Assembly: GCA_028284465.1 (NCBI GenBank)
Contig: JANQRR010000047.1
Span: 1 to 64,000, forward strand
Source of the DNA: Gammaproteobacteria bacterium
Lineage (GTDB): Bacteria; Pseudomonadota; Gammaproteobacteria; JAJFKO01
DNA length: 64,000 nucleotides
Direction: 5' to 3'
Shown here: piece after piece, positions 8,010-16,864 of the stretch
How positions within the stretch are numbered: position 1 is the first letter of the stretch
How the letters are laid out: each line of letters begins with the position of its first letter
The notes under the pieces: generated by a model
Told to the model about the DNA's origin: nothing
The model's input: only the letters and a program-made list of their open reading frames with translations
Databases searched by the model: none
Position numbers and translations under genes: made by a program

Positions 8010-9779
8010 ATGACGCAACCATCAGTCAAAAGAAAACGAGGTCGTACTCCAAGTGGTAACAAGGATCTGCGAGAAAAGATGAATACTTCAGGCCGAGGAA
8101 AAAAGAAACAAAATAAAAACGGCAAGAATGATAATATTGTTTATGACTATAGTGCTGAGTTAACACTGGATGATACTAGTTTTTTGCAGACTTTTAATGA
8201 AGATTCAATGTTTGTTATCCCTATTAGTCTTTCTCCGCGAGGCCCTGTACCTTACCATGAGGCAGCCCAATTTCAAGCTTATTTACGAAAAATAAAAGAA
8301 GTATTAGATCAAAACGGCTTAATACGTGAAGGAACTGATTATAAAAAATATATCCAGATTATTATTACTGACACACTACAAGAAAAGAATTTCTATATGG
8401 ATTATTTTACCGGCAATCATCCATCTTTGATAGCCAAATATCCTAATGATGAATCCCAAAGATTGTTAGCAGGATTACGAAAGTTAAAAAGTTTGCAGAA
8501 TTCAACGGAACAACAAACTCACACTCAGTTTCACGAGGATAAAGCTTGGCTAGGCAAGGCTAGAGAAGTTGCCATAGCAGAAGGAAATGAGTGGTTAACG
8601 CTAAGTGTGATGAAAATAGTTGAAATTTTTCCTGATCTTAGCCTTAATGCGGTTAGAAGTTGTATTAAAAAATGGCAAGACTTTGAAACAGAACTTAATC
8701 AATGTGAAACAGAATTTGAAACCTTTCTAAAAACTTTATCTAGCACAAATTTTCAGGAAAAGCCTGATCAAAGAGAAAGGAAAGGAAAACAAAAAAAATC
8801 ACCGTTGGCACCGTTTGAAGCTGCAGTGAGAGAATTAAAAAGCGAACGATTAAGAATTGAAATGGGCCAGATGAGAGACCGTATACGTGAAGCTTTGCAA
8901 ACGAAGAAGCCAACAGGAGAAGCACCACATCAAAGTAGAATTCATAAAGAAGAGAAAGGTAAAGAGAGAAAAGGTAAGCAAAAGGAAAGTGCAGAGGTTA
9001 ATGAGCTAGCAGGCATATACGCAAAAGCTAAAGGTGCGCAGGTTGAACAATATGGTAGACGCGAAGCTATGTTTTCATGGTATCTTTCTAAAAAGATGTT
9101 TCCAAAAAAGCAAATTTTTCATGTTTATCCTACTCCATTAAATGCGCCAATGAACCATGTATTAACTGGGTTGGAAAAAGAGAAGTTTGTTAATGTTGGA
9201 GTGAAATTAACTGCTATTCCTCGAGAAGGAGAGGGTTGTGAAAGCGGTGATAATAGTGATGATGAATATGATTGGGAAGAGCAACAGGAAGCGAAAGTGA
9301 CATGTACCGAAGTGATGTTAGGATTACGACTAAAACAAGAAGGACTTGCTCTACAGCAGCGACAGGTTGCTATACAGGCTGAAGCTATTAAAGCAGAACA
9401 GGAAGCTTATTTTGAAATATTGCAACTTTTTGATGAAGGAAAAATAAATTTACAGCAAAAGGCAGCAATGCTGGGGCAACTGTCGTCTAATAATCCACTT
9501 AATGCTGCTGTACAACCTTCATCAAGTAGAGTGCCTCCGCTTGCTTATAATAATGGCTTAGCCAGTAATAGTAGTTCGTCGTTTTGGAACGGCGGCGGCA
9601 AGAGAAAATCTCCTCGAAATCGACGTGGGGCGGGCGCAACTAACGTAGTTTCTTTTTCTGAACATAATAATGGTACGGCTGCTGGTAGTAGTGCTCCTAC
9701 AGAAGAACGAAATCTAAGAGAAAGCGGCGGTGGAAGAAGAGGACGAAAAAGGTTTGTTAGTAGAGGTGGTGGTACTTAG
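8010..9779 (+). CDS. Hypothetical protein with cyclodipeptide-synthase-like features and basic termini (effector candidate)
   Basis: 589 residues, no signal peptide or membrane segment. The N-terminus is strongly basic (KRKRGRTPSGNK at 7-18), resembling a nuclear localisation signal. Residues 65-230 and 345-385 show a motif order I associate with tRNA-dependent cyclodipeptide synthases: a Ser in PISLS (71-75), PYHE (81-84), IIITDTLQ (117-124), EGNEWL (191-196), KKWQDF (220-225), a Tyr at 358 and HVYPTP (371-376). The catalytic Glu expected four residues after the Tyr appears to be Lys, and a ~100-residue Lys/Arg/Glu-rich insertion splits the domain. A helical Gln/Ala region (440-490) and a low-complexity Ser/Gly/Arg tail with GGGRRGRKR follow. 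The homology is inferred from memory of the family. It could be unrelated. Confidence 0.4.
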   Translation: MTQPSVKRKRGRTPSGNKDLREKMNTSGRGKKKQNKNGKNDNIVYDYSAELTLDDTSFLQTFNEDSMFVIPISLSPRGPVPYHEAAQFQAYLRKIKEVLDQNGLIREGTDYKKYIQIIITDTLQEKNFYMDYFTGNHPSLIAKYPNDESQRLLAGLRKLKSLQNSTEQQTHTQFHEDKAWLGKAREVAIAEGNEWLTLSVMKIVEIFPDLSLNAVRSCIKKWQDFETELNQCETEFETFLKTLSSTNFQEKPDQRERKGKQKKSPLAPFEAAVRELKSERLRIEMGQMRDRIREALQTKKPTGEAPHQSRIHKEEKGKERKGKQKESAEVNELAGIYAKAKGAQVEQYGRREAMFSWYLSKKMFPKKQIFHVYPTPLNAPMNHVLTGLEKEKFVNVGVKLTAIPREGEGCESGDNSDDEYDWEEQQEAKVTCTEVMLGLRLKQEGLALQQRQVAIQAEAIKAEQEAYFEILQLFDEGKINLQQKAAMLGQLSSNNPLNAAVQPSSSRVPPLAYNNGLASNSSSSFWNGGGKRKSPRNRRGAGATNVVSFSEHNNGTAAGSSAPTEERNLRESGGGRRGRKRFVSRGGGT

Positions 9780-9887
9780 TAGGTAGTGGTATAACAGCTT
9801 GCTAGTAAGAAAATAAAATTCACTCTCTATGTTAAGTCCTAGAATTATAAAGCAGCACAAAATAACAAAATAAAGTAGAGGACATCA

Positions 9888-12263
9888 ATGCGAACAGGGA
9901 CGCTTGCATTTTTTGCAAGTATTATTGTTTTTTGCGTTATTCTTTCAAGGATCCCTCATCCTATTTTCATTCTTGGTTTTATTCCCATTACAATTATTTG
10001 CTATAAATTCTTGCCAGTTAAATATTTCATAATTTTGTTAGCATTCTTATTAGGATTAAGCTGGGTTTGGATGTTAGCGTATTGGCAATTAGCTAACATG
10101 CTACCGCATTCGTTAGAAAAGAAAACTTTATCCATCAGTGGTGAAATCATTTCTTTACCGGCCATCAATAATCATCGGGCGCAGTTTGAATTTTTTATTA
10201 GTTCTAGTTCTAAGATCATACGTTTAAGTTGGTACGCACGAGAGAAAATGCCAACGCTAAAAGTCGGTGATCGGTGGCAATTACAAGTTCGTTTAAAACG
10301 CCCACACGGCACTTTAAACCCTGGTGGGTTTGATTATGAGCGTTGGTTATTTTATAAAAAAATTCAAGCGACAGGTTATGTGGTTGCATCAAACCAAAAT
10401 CATTTAATCAATTCATTATGGTATCATCAGCCGATTAATCGGCTGCGCCAAATATTGCGTCAGCATTTGCGCATTGTTTTGCAACAATATTCTTTAGGTG
10501 GCGTGATCATTGCAATGATCATTGGTGATCGCAGTGGCATTAGCAATAATCAATGGCAAGTGTTTCGTCATGTCGGGCTTAGTCATTTGATTGCTATTTC
10601 TGGTTTGCATATTGGGCTTATCGCTGGTTTTAGTTTTATGCTGATCAATATATTATGGTGCTGTTTACCGCGACTATGTTTATTATTCCCAGCTACACAA
10701 GCCGCAGCAATTGCTGCAATGCTTACAGCTGTTTTTTATAGTGCATTAGCAGGGTTTTCCTTGCCCACACAACGTGCTTTGATCATGATCACCATGGCAA
10801 TGTTGAGTATTCTTTGGCGTCGATCTTTATCGTGGGATCGAGTGTTATTAATTACCTTGTTAATTATTTTGATCCTTGATCCATTTGCAGTACTGACGGT
10901 AAGTTTTTGGTTGTCATTCACTGCAGTTATAATAATTTTATATGGCATGAATGGACGACTTAAGCCAACGGGTTGGTGGTGGCGTTGGGGGCGAGTGCAG
11001 TGGGTGGTTAGTGTTGGTTTGTTGCCGTTAACTTTATTATTTTTTCAGCAGTATGCATTAGTTTCGTTTTGTGCCAATATGCTTGCTATTCCTTGGATTG
11101 GTTTTGTAGTGTTGCCATTATGTTTGTTGGCGACGATAACAGTATTAATTGCACCAACGATCGGAGCGATGCTATTAACTTGGGGACATGCACTTTTCAA
11201 TTTGTTGTGGCCATTATTAGTTTGGTTAAGCCAGCAGCGTTTGGCGTATTGGCAACATACTTCTGCTCATGTGTGGTTTATTATTCCGGCAATAGTCGGC
11301 GTGATATTATTATTAGTACCACGAGGTTTTCCTGGGCGTTGGTTAGGTGGGTTATGGTTATCTCCGATGTTGTTGTTATCTGCAGCAAGCCCAGCGTATG
11401 GAGAAATGTGGCTAAGTTTATTAGATGTTGGCCAAGGGCTAGCAACCGTGGTGCGTACTGCACACCATACTTTAGTGTTTGATACCGGTACTCGCTACAA
11501 TGCTAATTTTGATCTAGGAAAAGCGGTGGTAGTGCCTTTTTTGCGACAGCAAAATGTCAATCATATCAATAGGCTAGTGATCAGTCATGGTGATTTGGAT
11601 CATATTGGCGGGATGCATTCCATTTTGCAGCTTTTAACTGTTGATAGCATCGATACCAGTGTCGTAGCGAAAGTAAAACGCTTAGCGCCAGTGTTTTATG
11701 CAAAAAAAACCATAAAATTATGTCAAAAGGGTGAACATTGGTCGTGGGATGGGGTATCATTCACCTATTTGTATCCGCCGCCAACGCGCTTGCATTTAGC
11801 AAATAACAGTTCATGCGTATTGCGGATCAGTAATGGGGCGGCGACAGTATTGTTAACAGGGGATATTGAGGCGCAAGCGGAGCGTTATTTAGTGCGTGAG
11901 CAAGCAAGTGTATTACCAGCGACAGTGTTAGTAGTACCACATCATGGTAGTGCTACTTCATCAACGTTGGTATTTGTACATGCTGTGCATCCGCAATATG
12001 CTTTAGTCGCGACGGGTTATTTAAATCGTTATCGGTTACCGAAGCGCAAAGTAATAGAACGCTATCGACGAGTAAACGCGATGATATTAAATACCGTAAC
12101 TAGTGGAGCGATCAGTTTGCATTTTGATAAGCATGGCAAACTTATTTTGTTACAACGTTATCGGCAACAACATCAACATTTTTGGCATGTATACTCCGTC
12201 ATTGCGAGCGGAGCGAAGCAATCCAGGAGCAGCACTGGATCCCACGCTCAAGCCGTGGGATGA
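9888..12263 (+). CDS. comEC: ComEC/Rec2-family DNA internalisation channel
   Basis: Inner-membrane channel that carries transforming single-stranded DNA into the cytoplasm. The 791 residues have hydrophobic N-terminal segments, the DUF4131-type soluble region (about 90-190, with LNPGGFDYERW), the Competence domain membrane core (ISGLHIGLIAG, about 240) and a C-terminal metallo-beta-lactamase-like domain with SHGDLDHIGG (H567) and VPHHGSATSS. The last ~21 codons (from VIASGAKQS to the stop) are encoded by a dispersed repeat, so the native C-terminus was probably shorter or different. AGAGGA precedes the ATG. It is followed 26 bases later by msbA, a comEC-msbA-lpxK order common in gammaproteobacteria. 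Confidence 0.95.
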   Translation: MRTGTLAFFASIIVFCVILSRIPHPIFILGFIPITIICYKFLPVKYFIILLAFLLGLSWVWMLAYWQLANMLPHSLEKKTLSISGEIISLPAINNHRAQFEFFISSSSKIIRLSWYAREKMPTLKVGDRWQLQVRLKRPHGTLNPGGFDYERWLFYKKIQATGYVVASNQNHLINSLWYHQPINRLRQILRQHLRIVLQQYSLGGVIIAMIIGDRSGISNNQWQVFRHVGLSHLIAISGLHIGLIAGFSFMLINILWCCLPRLCLLFPATQAAAIAAMLTAVFYSALAGFSLPTQRALIMITMAMLSILWRRSLSWDRVLLITLLIILILDPFAVLTVSFWLSFTAVIIILYGMNGRLKPTGWWWRWGRVQWVVSVGLLPLTLLFFQQYALVSFCANMLAIPWIGFVVLPLCLLATITVLIAPTIGAMLLTWGHALFNLLWPLLVWLSQQRLAYWQHTSAHVWFIIPAIVGVILLLVPRGFPGRWLGGLWLSPMLLLSAASPAYGEMWLSLLDVGQGLATVVRTAHHTLVFDTGTRYNANFDLGKAVVVPFLRQQNVNHINRLVISHGDLDHIGGMHSILQLLTVDSIDTSVVAKVKRLAPVFYAKKTIKLCQKGEHWSWDGVSFTYLYPPPTRLHLANNSSCVLRISNGAATVLLTGDIEAQAERYLVREQASVLPATVLVVPHHGSATSSTLVFVHAVHPQYALVATGYLNRYRLPKRKVIERYRRVNAMILNTVTSGAISLHFDKHGKLILLQRYRQQHQHFWHVYSVIASGAKQSRSSTGSHAQAVG
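12197..12226. repeat. Family A palindromic repeat, copy 3 (single arm, inside the comEC 3' end)
   Basis: CGTCATTGCGAG, a short GC-rich core, then GAAGCAATCCAG. It lies inside the comEC reading frame and encodes the VIASGAKQSR segment. Only one arm is present; a family B hairpin follows within 10 bases. Confidence 0.88.
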
Positions 12264-12265
12264 TG
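12235..12265. repeat. Family B hairpin repeat, copy 1
   Basis: CTGGATCCCACGCTCAAGCC followed by GTGGGATGATG. The arms CCCACG and CGTGGG can pair. A sister copy lies at 21246-21276. It supplies the comEC stop region just before msbA. Confidence 0.75.
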
Positions 12266-12289
12266 GAATTAAGGGCAAGTATTTAAATT

Positions 12290-14065
12290 ATGAGTAATAG
12301 CACAACGAAACCTAACGGCTTTAATGTTTATAAACGTTTATTAAGTCACATGTGGCGTTATTTGCCGATCTTTATTTTAGGCATTGTCGCGATGATTGTT
12401 GCTTCGGGTACCGAAGCAGGTTTCACATGGTTATTAAAACCGATCTTGGATCAAGGTTTCATCGGGCGTAATCGTTTATTTCTCGAATGGTTGCCGTTTA
12501 TCATTATCACCGCATTTATTATGCGCGCAACGACAAGTTTTGTATCACAGTATTGTATTGCTTGGGTAGGTCGATACTTAGTGATGAATTTTCGTGAAAA
12601 ATTATTTCGTCATTATCTCTCATTGCCAGCGACATTTTTTGATGAACGCAGTTCAGGCAAATTATTATCAGTGATCACTTATAACGTGCAACAAGTTGCG
12701 CGTGCGAGCACACGCGCATTAATTATCGTAGTGCGAGAAAGTTGTTTTGCCGCTGGCTTGGTGGTAGTCATGTTCATTAATAGTTGGCGCTTAACGTTGA
12801 TTTTCATTGTAACGGTGCCGCTTATTGCTGCAGTGGTGATGATCAGTAGTCGTCGCATGCGACGCATTGGTCATCGCATTCAAGATGCGATGAGTGATGT
12901 GACTCATATTGCGCAAGAAGGGCTTGAAGGTTATAAAGTGATCCGCAGTTTTGGCGGCCAAAATTATGAAGCTAATAAATTTCATCGGGCAGTGCAAGAT
13001 AATCGACGTCGAGAAATGAAAGACGTGGTTGCTGATGCAGTTGGTTCGTCGTTAGTACAGATCGTGATTGCAATGGCGATTGCAGTCATGGTATTTTTGG
13101 CAACGTCGTCTAGTCATTATGGGATCTCTGCGGGCGCGTTTGTGTCTATGATCGCGGCGATGCTTGCAATTCTCAAGCCAATGAAAAATTTAACGACAGT
13201 AAATAGCATTATTCAAAAAGGCATTGCTGCAGCTGAAAGTATTTTTGCAGTGTTGGATGAAACACCAGAGCAAGATCTTGGCGACAAGATCGTTACCGAT
13301 CTGCAAGGCGAAGTGCATTTTAAACAAGTTTATTTTCATTACCCACAAGCTAAAAAGCAAGTGTTAACAGATATTAATTTAGTGATTCGTGCGGGTGAAA
13401 CAGTTGCACTAGTCGGGCGTTCTGGAGCTGGCAAATCATCCTTAGCTAATTTAATTCCCCGATTTTATGAACCACAACAAGGTATCATTACAATTGATGG
13501 TACCGACATTCGTGAATTCACTTTAGCATCATTGCGCCGACACATTTCTTTAGTATCACAACATGTCACTTTGTTTAATGATACTGTGGCGCGCAATATT
13601 GCTTATGGTTCATTAAGCCAAGTTGATCGGCAAACTATCGAAGCGGCATCAACAGCAGCGCATGCGATTGAATTTATCCGTGAATTACCGGCGGGCTTTG
13701 ATACGATCATCGGTGAGAATGGTGTATTATTGTCGGGTGGACAACGGCAACGCTTAGCGATTGCACGTGCGATTTTAAAAAATACGCCAATTTTAATTTT
13801 AGATGAAGCAACATCGGCGTTAGATACGCAGTCAGAACGGTTTATTCAAGAAGGTTTAACAACGTTAATGCAAAATCGAACGACATTAGTGATAGCCCAT
13901 CGCTTATCAACCATTGAGAATGCTGATAAGATCGTGGTGATGGAAGCAGGCAAGATCATTGAAGTTGGCACTCATCAACAATTACTCGCTAACGATAAAC
14001 ATTATGCTAAATTACATGCGATGCAATTTAACGAAACTTTGGTATCAGCCGCGGCATCCGCTTAG
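12290..14065 (+). CDS. msbA: Lipid A export permease/ATP-binding protein MsbA
   Basis: Homodimeric ABC half-transporter that flips core-lipid A across the inner membrane. The 591 residues hold an N-terminal six-helix membrane domain (about 20-320) and a C-terminal ATPase domain: Walker A GRSGAGKSS (376-384), Q-loop SLVSQHVTLF, signature LSGGQRQRLA, Walker B ILILDEATSALD and H-loop IAHRLSTI. Length is close to E. coli MsbA (582). It sits after comEC, and its 3' end overlaps the lpxK start, so the two are probably translationally linked. Confidence 0.96.
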   Translation: MSNSTTKPNGFNVYKRLLSHMWRYLPIFILGIVAMIVASGTEAGFTWLLKPILDQGFIGRNRLFLEWLPFIIITAFIMRATTSFVSQYCIAWVGRYLVMNFREKLFRHYLSLPATFFDERSSGKLLSVITYNVQQVARASTRALIIVVRESCFAAGLVVVMFINSWRLTLIFIVTVPLIAAVVMISSRRMRRIGHRIQDAMSDVTHIAQEGLEGYKVIRSFGGQNYEANKFHRAVQDNRRREMKDVVADAVGSSLVQIVIAMAIAVMVFLATSSSHYGISAGAFVSMIAAMLAILKPMKNLTTVNSIIQKGIAAAESIFAVLDETPEQDLGDKIVTDLQGEVHFKQVYFHYPQAKKQVLTDINLVIRAGETVALVGRSGAGKSSLANLIPRFYEPQQGIITIDGTDIREFTLASLRRHISLVSQHVTLFNDTVARNIAYGSLSQVDRQTIEAASTAAHAIEFIRELPAGFDTIIGENGVLLSGGQRQRLAIARAILKNTPILILDEATSALDTQSERFIQEGLTTLMQNRTTLVIAHRLSTIENADKIVVMEAGKIIEVGTHQQLLANDKHYAKLHAMQFNETLVSAAASA

Positions 14066-15002
14066 TTATGCATTAGCGCCTTTAGCTTATGTATTTCGAA
14101 GTTTGGTGTATTTGCGCCGGTGTTGCTATCAATTAGGCTTTAAAAAAGTTAACAAATTTAATGTGCCAGTCATTGTTGTTGGTAATATTACCGTGGGTGG
14201 GACTGGCAAAACACCATTAGTTATTTGGTTAGCCCAGTTATTGCGGCAACAAGGTTATCAGCCTGGGATCGTTAGTCGTGGTTATAAAGCACAACAAACT
14301 CAGTTTCCGTATTTAGTACAAGCAAATGACACAGCAACAAAAGTGGGTGATGAACCATTATTAATTGCTCGCCAGACCCAGTGTCCAGTGATGTTGGCCC
14401 CAAAGCGCGCACAAGCGGTGCAAGCATTATTACAACAAACTCAATGTAACGTGATCATTGCCGATGATGGCTTACAACATTATGGCTTAGCACGCGATAT
14501 TGAAATTGCGGTGATCAATGGTGAACGACGCTATGGTAATAATCGGTGTTTGCCAGCTGGGCCATTACGAGAACCTAAATCGCGCTTATCCACAGTCGAT
14601 TTTGTGGTGGCTAAAAATCAAGCCAATGATAACGAGATCAGTATGCGAGTCATACCACAAGCATGTACCCAATTAATAAAATCCGCTGATCATAAACCAT
14701 TAGCTACCTGGCAAGGCAAAAAAGTTCATGCGGTTGCTGGTATCGGTGATCCCACAAGCTTTTATGCATTGTTAAAACGTGCGAATTTGATTATTATTGA
14801 ACATACGTTTGCAGATCATCATCGTTATCAAGCTACAGATTTTGCTTTTGGTGATGATTTACCAATTATCATGACAGCAAAAGATGGCGTAAAATGTGAA
14901 GCTTTTGCCGATGAACGATTTTGGGTGTTGCCGGTAGCGGTTGAACTTGATGCAGATTTTGCCCCGGCACTTTTGGCAAAGCTTAATAGCTTAACGATTT
15001 AA
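14016..15002 (+). CDS. lpxK: Tetraacyldisaccharide 4'-kinase LpxK
   Basis: Phosphorylates the 4' position of the lipid A precursor at the inner membrane. P-loop VVGNITVGGTGKTP near residue 46; also GIVSRGY, GDEPLLIAR, ADDGLQHY and MTAKDGVKC, all typical of the family. I chose the ATG at 14016 because it gives 328 residues, the E. coli length, and begins just before the conserved LxxLWYQ...PLSYALAPLAY segment. An in-frame ATG at 14004 and an open frame back to 13959 also exist. From 14016 the gene overlaps msbA by 50 bases in another frame. Confidence 0.93.
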   Translation: MRCNLTKLWYQPRHPLSYALAPLAYVFRSLVYLRRCCYQLGFKKVNKFNVPVIVVGNITVGGTGKTPLVIWLAQLLRQQGYQPGIVSRGYKAQQTQFPYLVQANDTATKVGDEPLLIARQTQCPVMLAPKRAQAVQALLQQTQCNVIIADDGLQHYGLARDIEIAVINGERRYGNNRCLPAGPLREPKSRLSTVDFVVAKNQANDNEISMRVIPQACTQLIKSADHKPLATWQGKKVHAVAGIGDPTSFYALLKRANLIIIEHTFADHHRYQATDFAFGDDLPIIMTAKDGVKCEAFADERFWVLPVAVELDADFAPALLAKLNSLTI

Positions 15003-15021
15003 CAAGGAAATAATTCCAATA

Positions 15022-15432
15022 ATGAATGCAAGTCAGGGATTTAAATCAATATTATTGTTGTTAAGTATTATTATAATAATGTGTCCATTCAATGGCGCGT
15101 TAGCCGCACAACATTATGCTGATCCGAGTAAACCCATTTTTGTATCAAGGCGCCAATCACGTTTCACTATTCGTTTGCCGGCTAATCGTACTACAGGTTA
15201 TGCTTGGTATTTAGTAGAGTATAATTCTGTACTGATTAAGCCACTCAAGTATCGTTATAAAAAATTGGACACTAAACGGATCGGATCAGGTGGTTATGCT
15301 ATATGGACATTTACTGGATTGTCGAATTTTTTAAAAGTGCCGCAAATGACATTAGTGAAATTAGTCTATGCACAACCGTGGAATTGGCAACAGGGCAAGC
15401 AAGTGACGTTACAAATTTTTTCGCAACGTTAG
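15022..15432 (+). CDS. Chagasin-like (I42 family) cysteine protease inhibitor, secreted
   Basis: A 136-residue protein with an N-terminal signal peptide (about 1-29, hydrophobic run SILLLLSIIIIMCPF, Ala-rich cleavage region). The mature part carries the three chagasin loop signatures: NRTTGYAW (55-62), GSGGYAIW and QPWNW. Family members inhibit papain-like cysteine proteases such as host cathepsins. It follows lpxK by 19 bases. A periplasmic or secreted role against host or own proteases is inference. Confidence 0.82.
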   Translation: MNASQGFKSILLLLSIIIIMCPFNGALAAQHYADPSKPIFVSRRQSRFTIRLPANRTTGYAWYLVEYNSVLIKPLKYRYKKLDTKRIGSGGYAIWTFTGLSNFLKVPQMTLVKLVYAQPWNWQQGKQVTLQIFSQR

Positions 15433-15439
15433 TTGAAAC

Positions 15440-15530
15440 CGTCATTGCGAGGAGCTGAGCTCCGAAGCAATCCAGTATCATTGTCTGATGAAAATTTCTG
15501 GAATGCTTCGCTGCACTTGCTATGACAATG
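15440..15530. repeat. Family A palindromic repeat, copy 4 (two arms, right arm diverged)
   Basis: The left arm (15440-15475) is intact, with core GGAGCTGAGCTCC, itself a hairpin. The right arm (about 15498-15530) has mutated boxes (GGAATGCTTC, TATGACAATG). It lies between the chagasin-like gene and the fatty-acid oxidation operon. Confidence 0.85.
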
Positions 15531-15556
15531 AATAAGGTTGGAATCAATTAAGGATA

Positions 15557-16864
15557 ATGAGTATGACGACAAATCGTGAAGTGTATATCGTTGATGGTGC
15601 CCGTACCCCATTTTTAAAAGCACGCAACAAACCAGGGCCATTTTCAGCATCAGATCTAGCCGTGTATGCAGGTAGAGAATTACTTGCGCGACAGCCATTT
15701 AATCCCAGTGATCTAGATGAAGTTATCTTAGGGTGTGCTATTCCTTCACCGGATGAAACTAACATTGGGCGCGTGGTATCGCTACGTTTAGGCTGTGGCA
15801 AAACAGTGCCTGCGTGGACGGTGCATCGCAATTGTGCGTCTGGCATGCAAGCGCTCGATAGTGCGATGAAAGATATTGCCAGTGGGCGGCACGATTTAGT
15901 ATTAGCTGGCGGTTGTGATGCCATGAGTCATGCACCGTTGCTATTTAATACCGCGATGGTCAATTGGTTAGCGCAGTTTTATGCAAGTAAAACCATAGTC
16001 CAAAAATTAGCATTGCTTGCTAAGTTTCGCCCAGGGTTTTTAAAACCAGTCATTGCGTTAAAACGTGGGCTTACCGATCACATTTGTGGTTTAGACATGG
16101 GGCAAACTGCGGAGAATTTAGCATACCGTTTTAACATTACTCGATTACAAATGGATGAATTCTCAGTACAAAGTCATCGGCGTTTAATGCAAGCGCAGCA
16201 AAAAAATCATTATCCAGAAATTGTTAATGTTTATGATGATAACGGTAACTTTTATTCATATGATGATGGTATGCGTGCAGATTCATCAGTAGAGCGCTTA
16301 GCGAAATTAAAACCATTTTTTGATAAAAAATATGGTGCGGTCACTGCAGGCAATAGTTCACAAGTGACCGATGGTGCAGCATTGTTATTGTTAGCAAGTG
16401 CGCAAGCCGTAGTAAAATATAAATTACCCGTGTTAGCACAATTAATGGATGTTGAATGGGCCGGGGTTGAGCCGGCGCAAATGGGTTTAGGGCCAGTACA
16501 TTCGACGCCGCCATTATTACAGCGACATAAATTAAAATTTGCTGATATTGATTATTGGGAAATTAATGAAGCATTTGCCGCGCAAGTGTTAGCATGTTTA
16601 CAAGCTTGGCAAGATGAAGAATATTGCCAACAAAATTTAGGTTTGTCAGAAGCGTTTGGCGCTATGGATCAAGCACGCTTAAATATCGATGGTGGTGCTA
16701 TTGCTTTAGGGCATCCGATTGGTGCTACTGGGGCGCGTTTAGTATTACATTTAGCACAAGTACTGCGACGCCAGGATGCTAAATTAGGTGTTGCAAGTTT
16801 ATGTATTGGCGGCGGTCAAGGCGGCTCAATATTAATTGCTAATGTTGATACGGTGTCGAAATAA
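15557..16864 (+). CDS. Acetyl-CoA C-acyltransferase (3-ketoacyl-CoA thiolase, FadI-like)
   Basis: Thiolase that cleaves 3-ketoacyl-CoA in beta-oxidation. The 435 residues match the long FadI-type length. The nucleophile is C93 in NCASGMQALDSA, with GHPIGATGAR and CIGGGQGG carrying the catalytic His and second Cys; NEAFAAQ is also present. It is the first gene of a coupled operon; its TAA overlaps the next ATG by one base (TAATG). The multifunctional alpha subunit is two genes downstream, so the pair should form a fatty-acid oxidation complex. An acetoacetyl-CoA thiolase role cannot be excluded. Confidence 0.9.
   Translation: MSMTTNREVYIVDGARTPFLKARNKPGPFSASDLAVYAGRELLARQPFNPSDLDEVILGCAIPSPDETNIGRVVSLRLGCGKTVPAWTVHRNCASGMQALDSAMKDIASGRHDLVLAGGCDAMSHAPLLFNTAMVNWLAQFYASKTIVQKLALLAKFRPGFLKPVIALKRGLTDHICGLDMGQTAENLAYRFNITRLQMDEFSVQSHRRLMQAQQKNHYPEIVNVYDDNGNFYSYDDGMRADSSVERLAKLKPFFDKKYGAVTAGNSSQVTDGAALLLLASAQAVVKYKLPVLAQLMDVEWAGVEPAQMGLGPVHSTPPLLQRHKLKFADIDYWEINEAFAAQVLACLQAWQDEEYCQQNLGLSEAFGAMDQARLNIDGGAIALGHPIGATGARLVLHLAQVLRRQDAKLGVASLCIGGGQGGSILIANVDTVSK

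Noticed and set aside
13959-14015. Longer lpxK start overlapping msbA by 107 bases
   Set aside because: The extra residues (before MRCNLTK) do not resemble LpxK, and the ATG at 14016 gives the family length.
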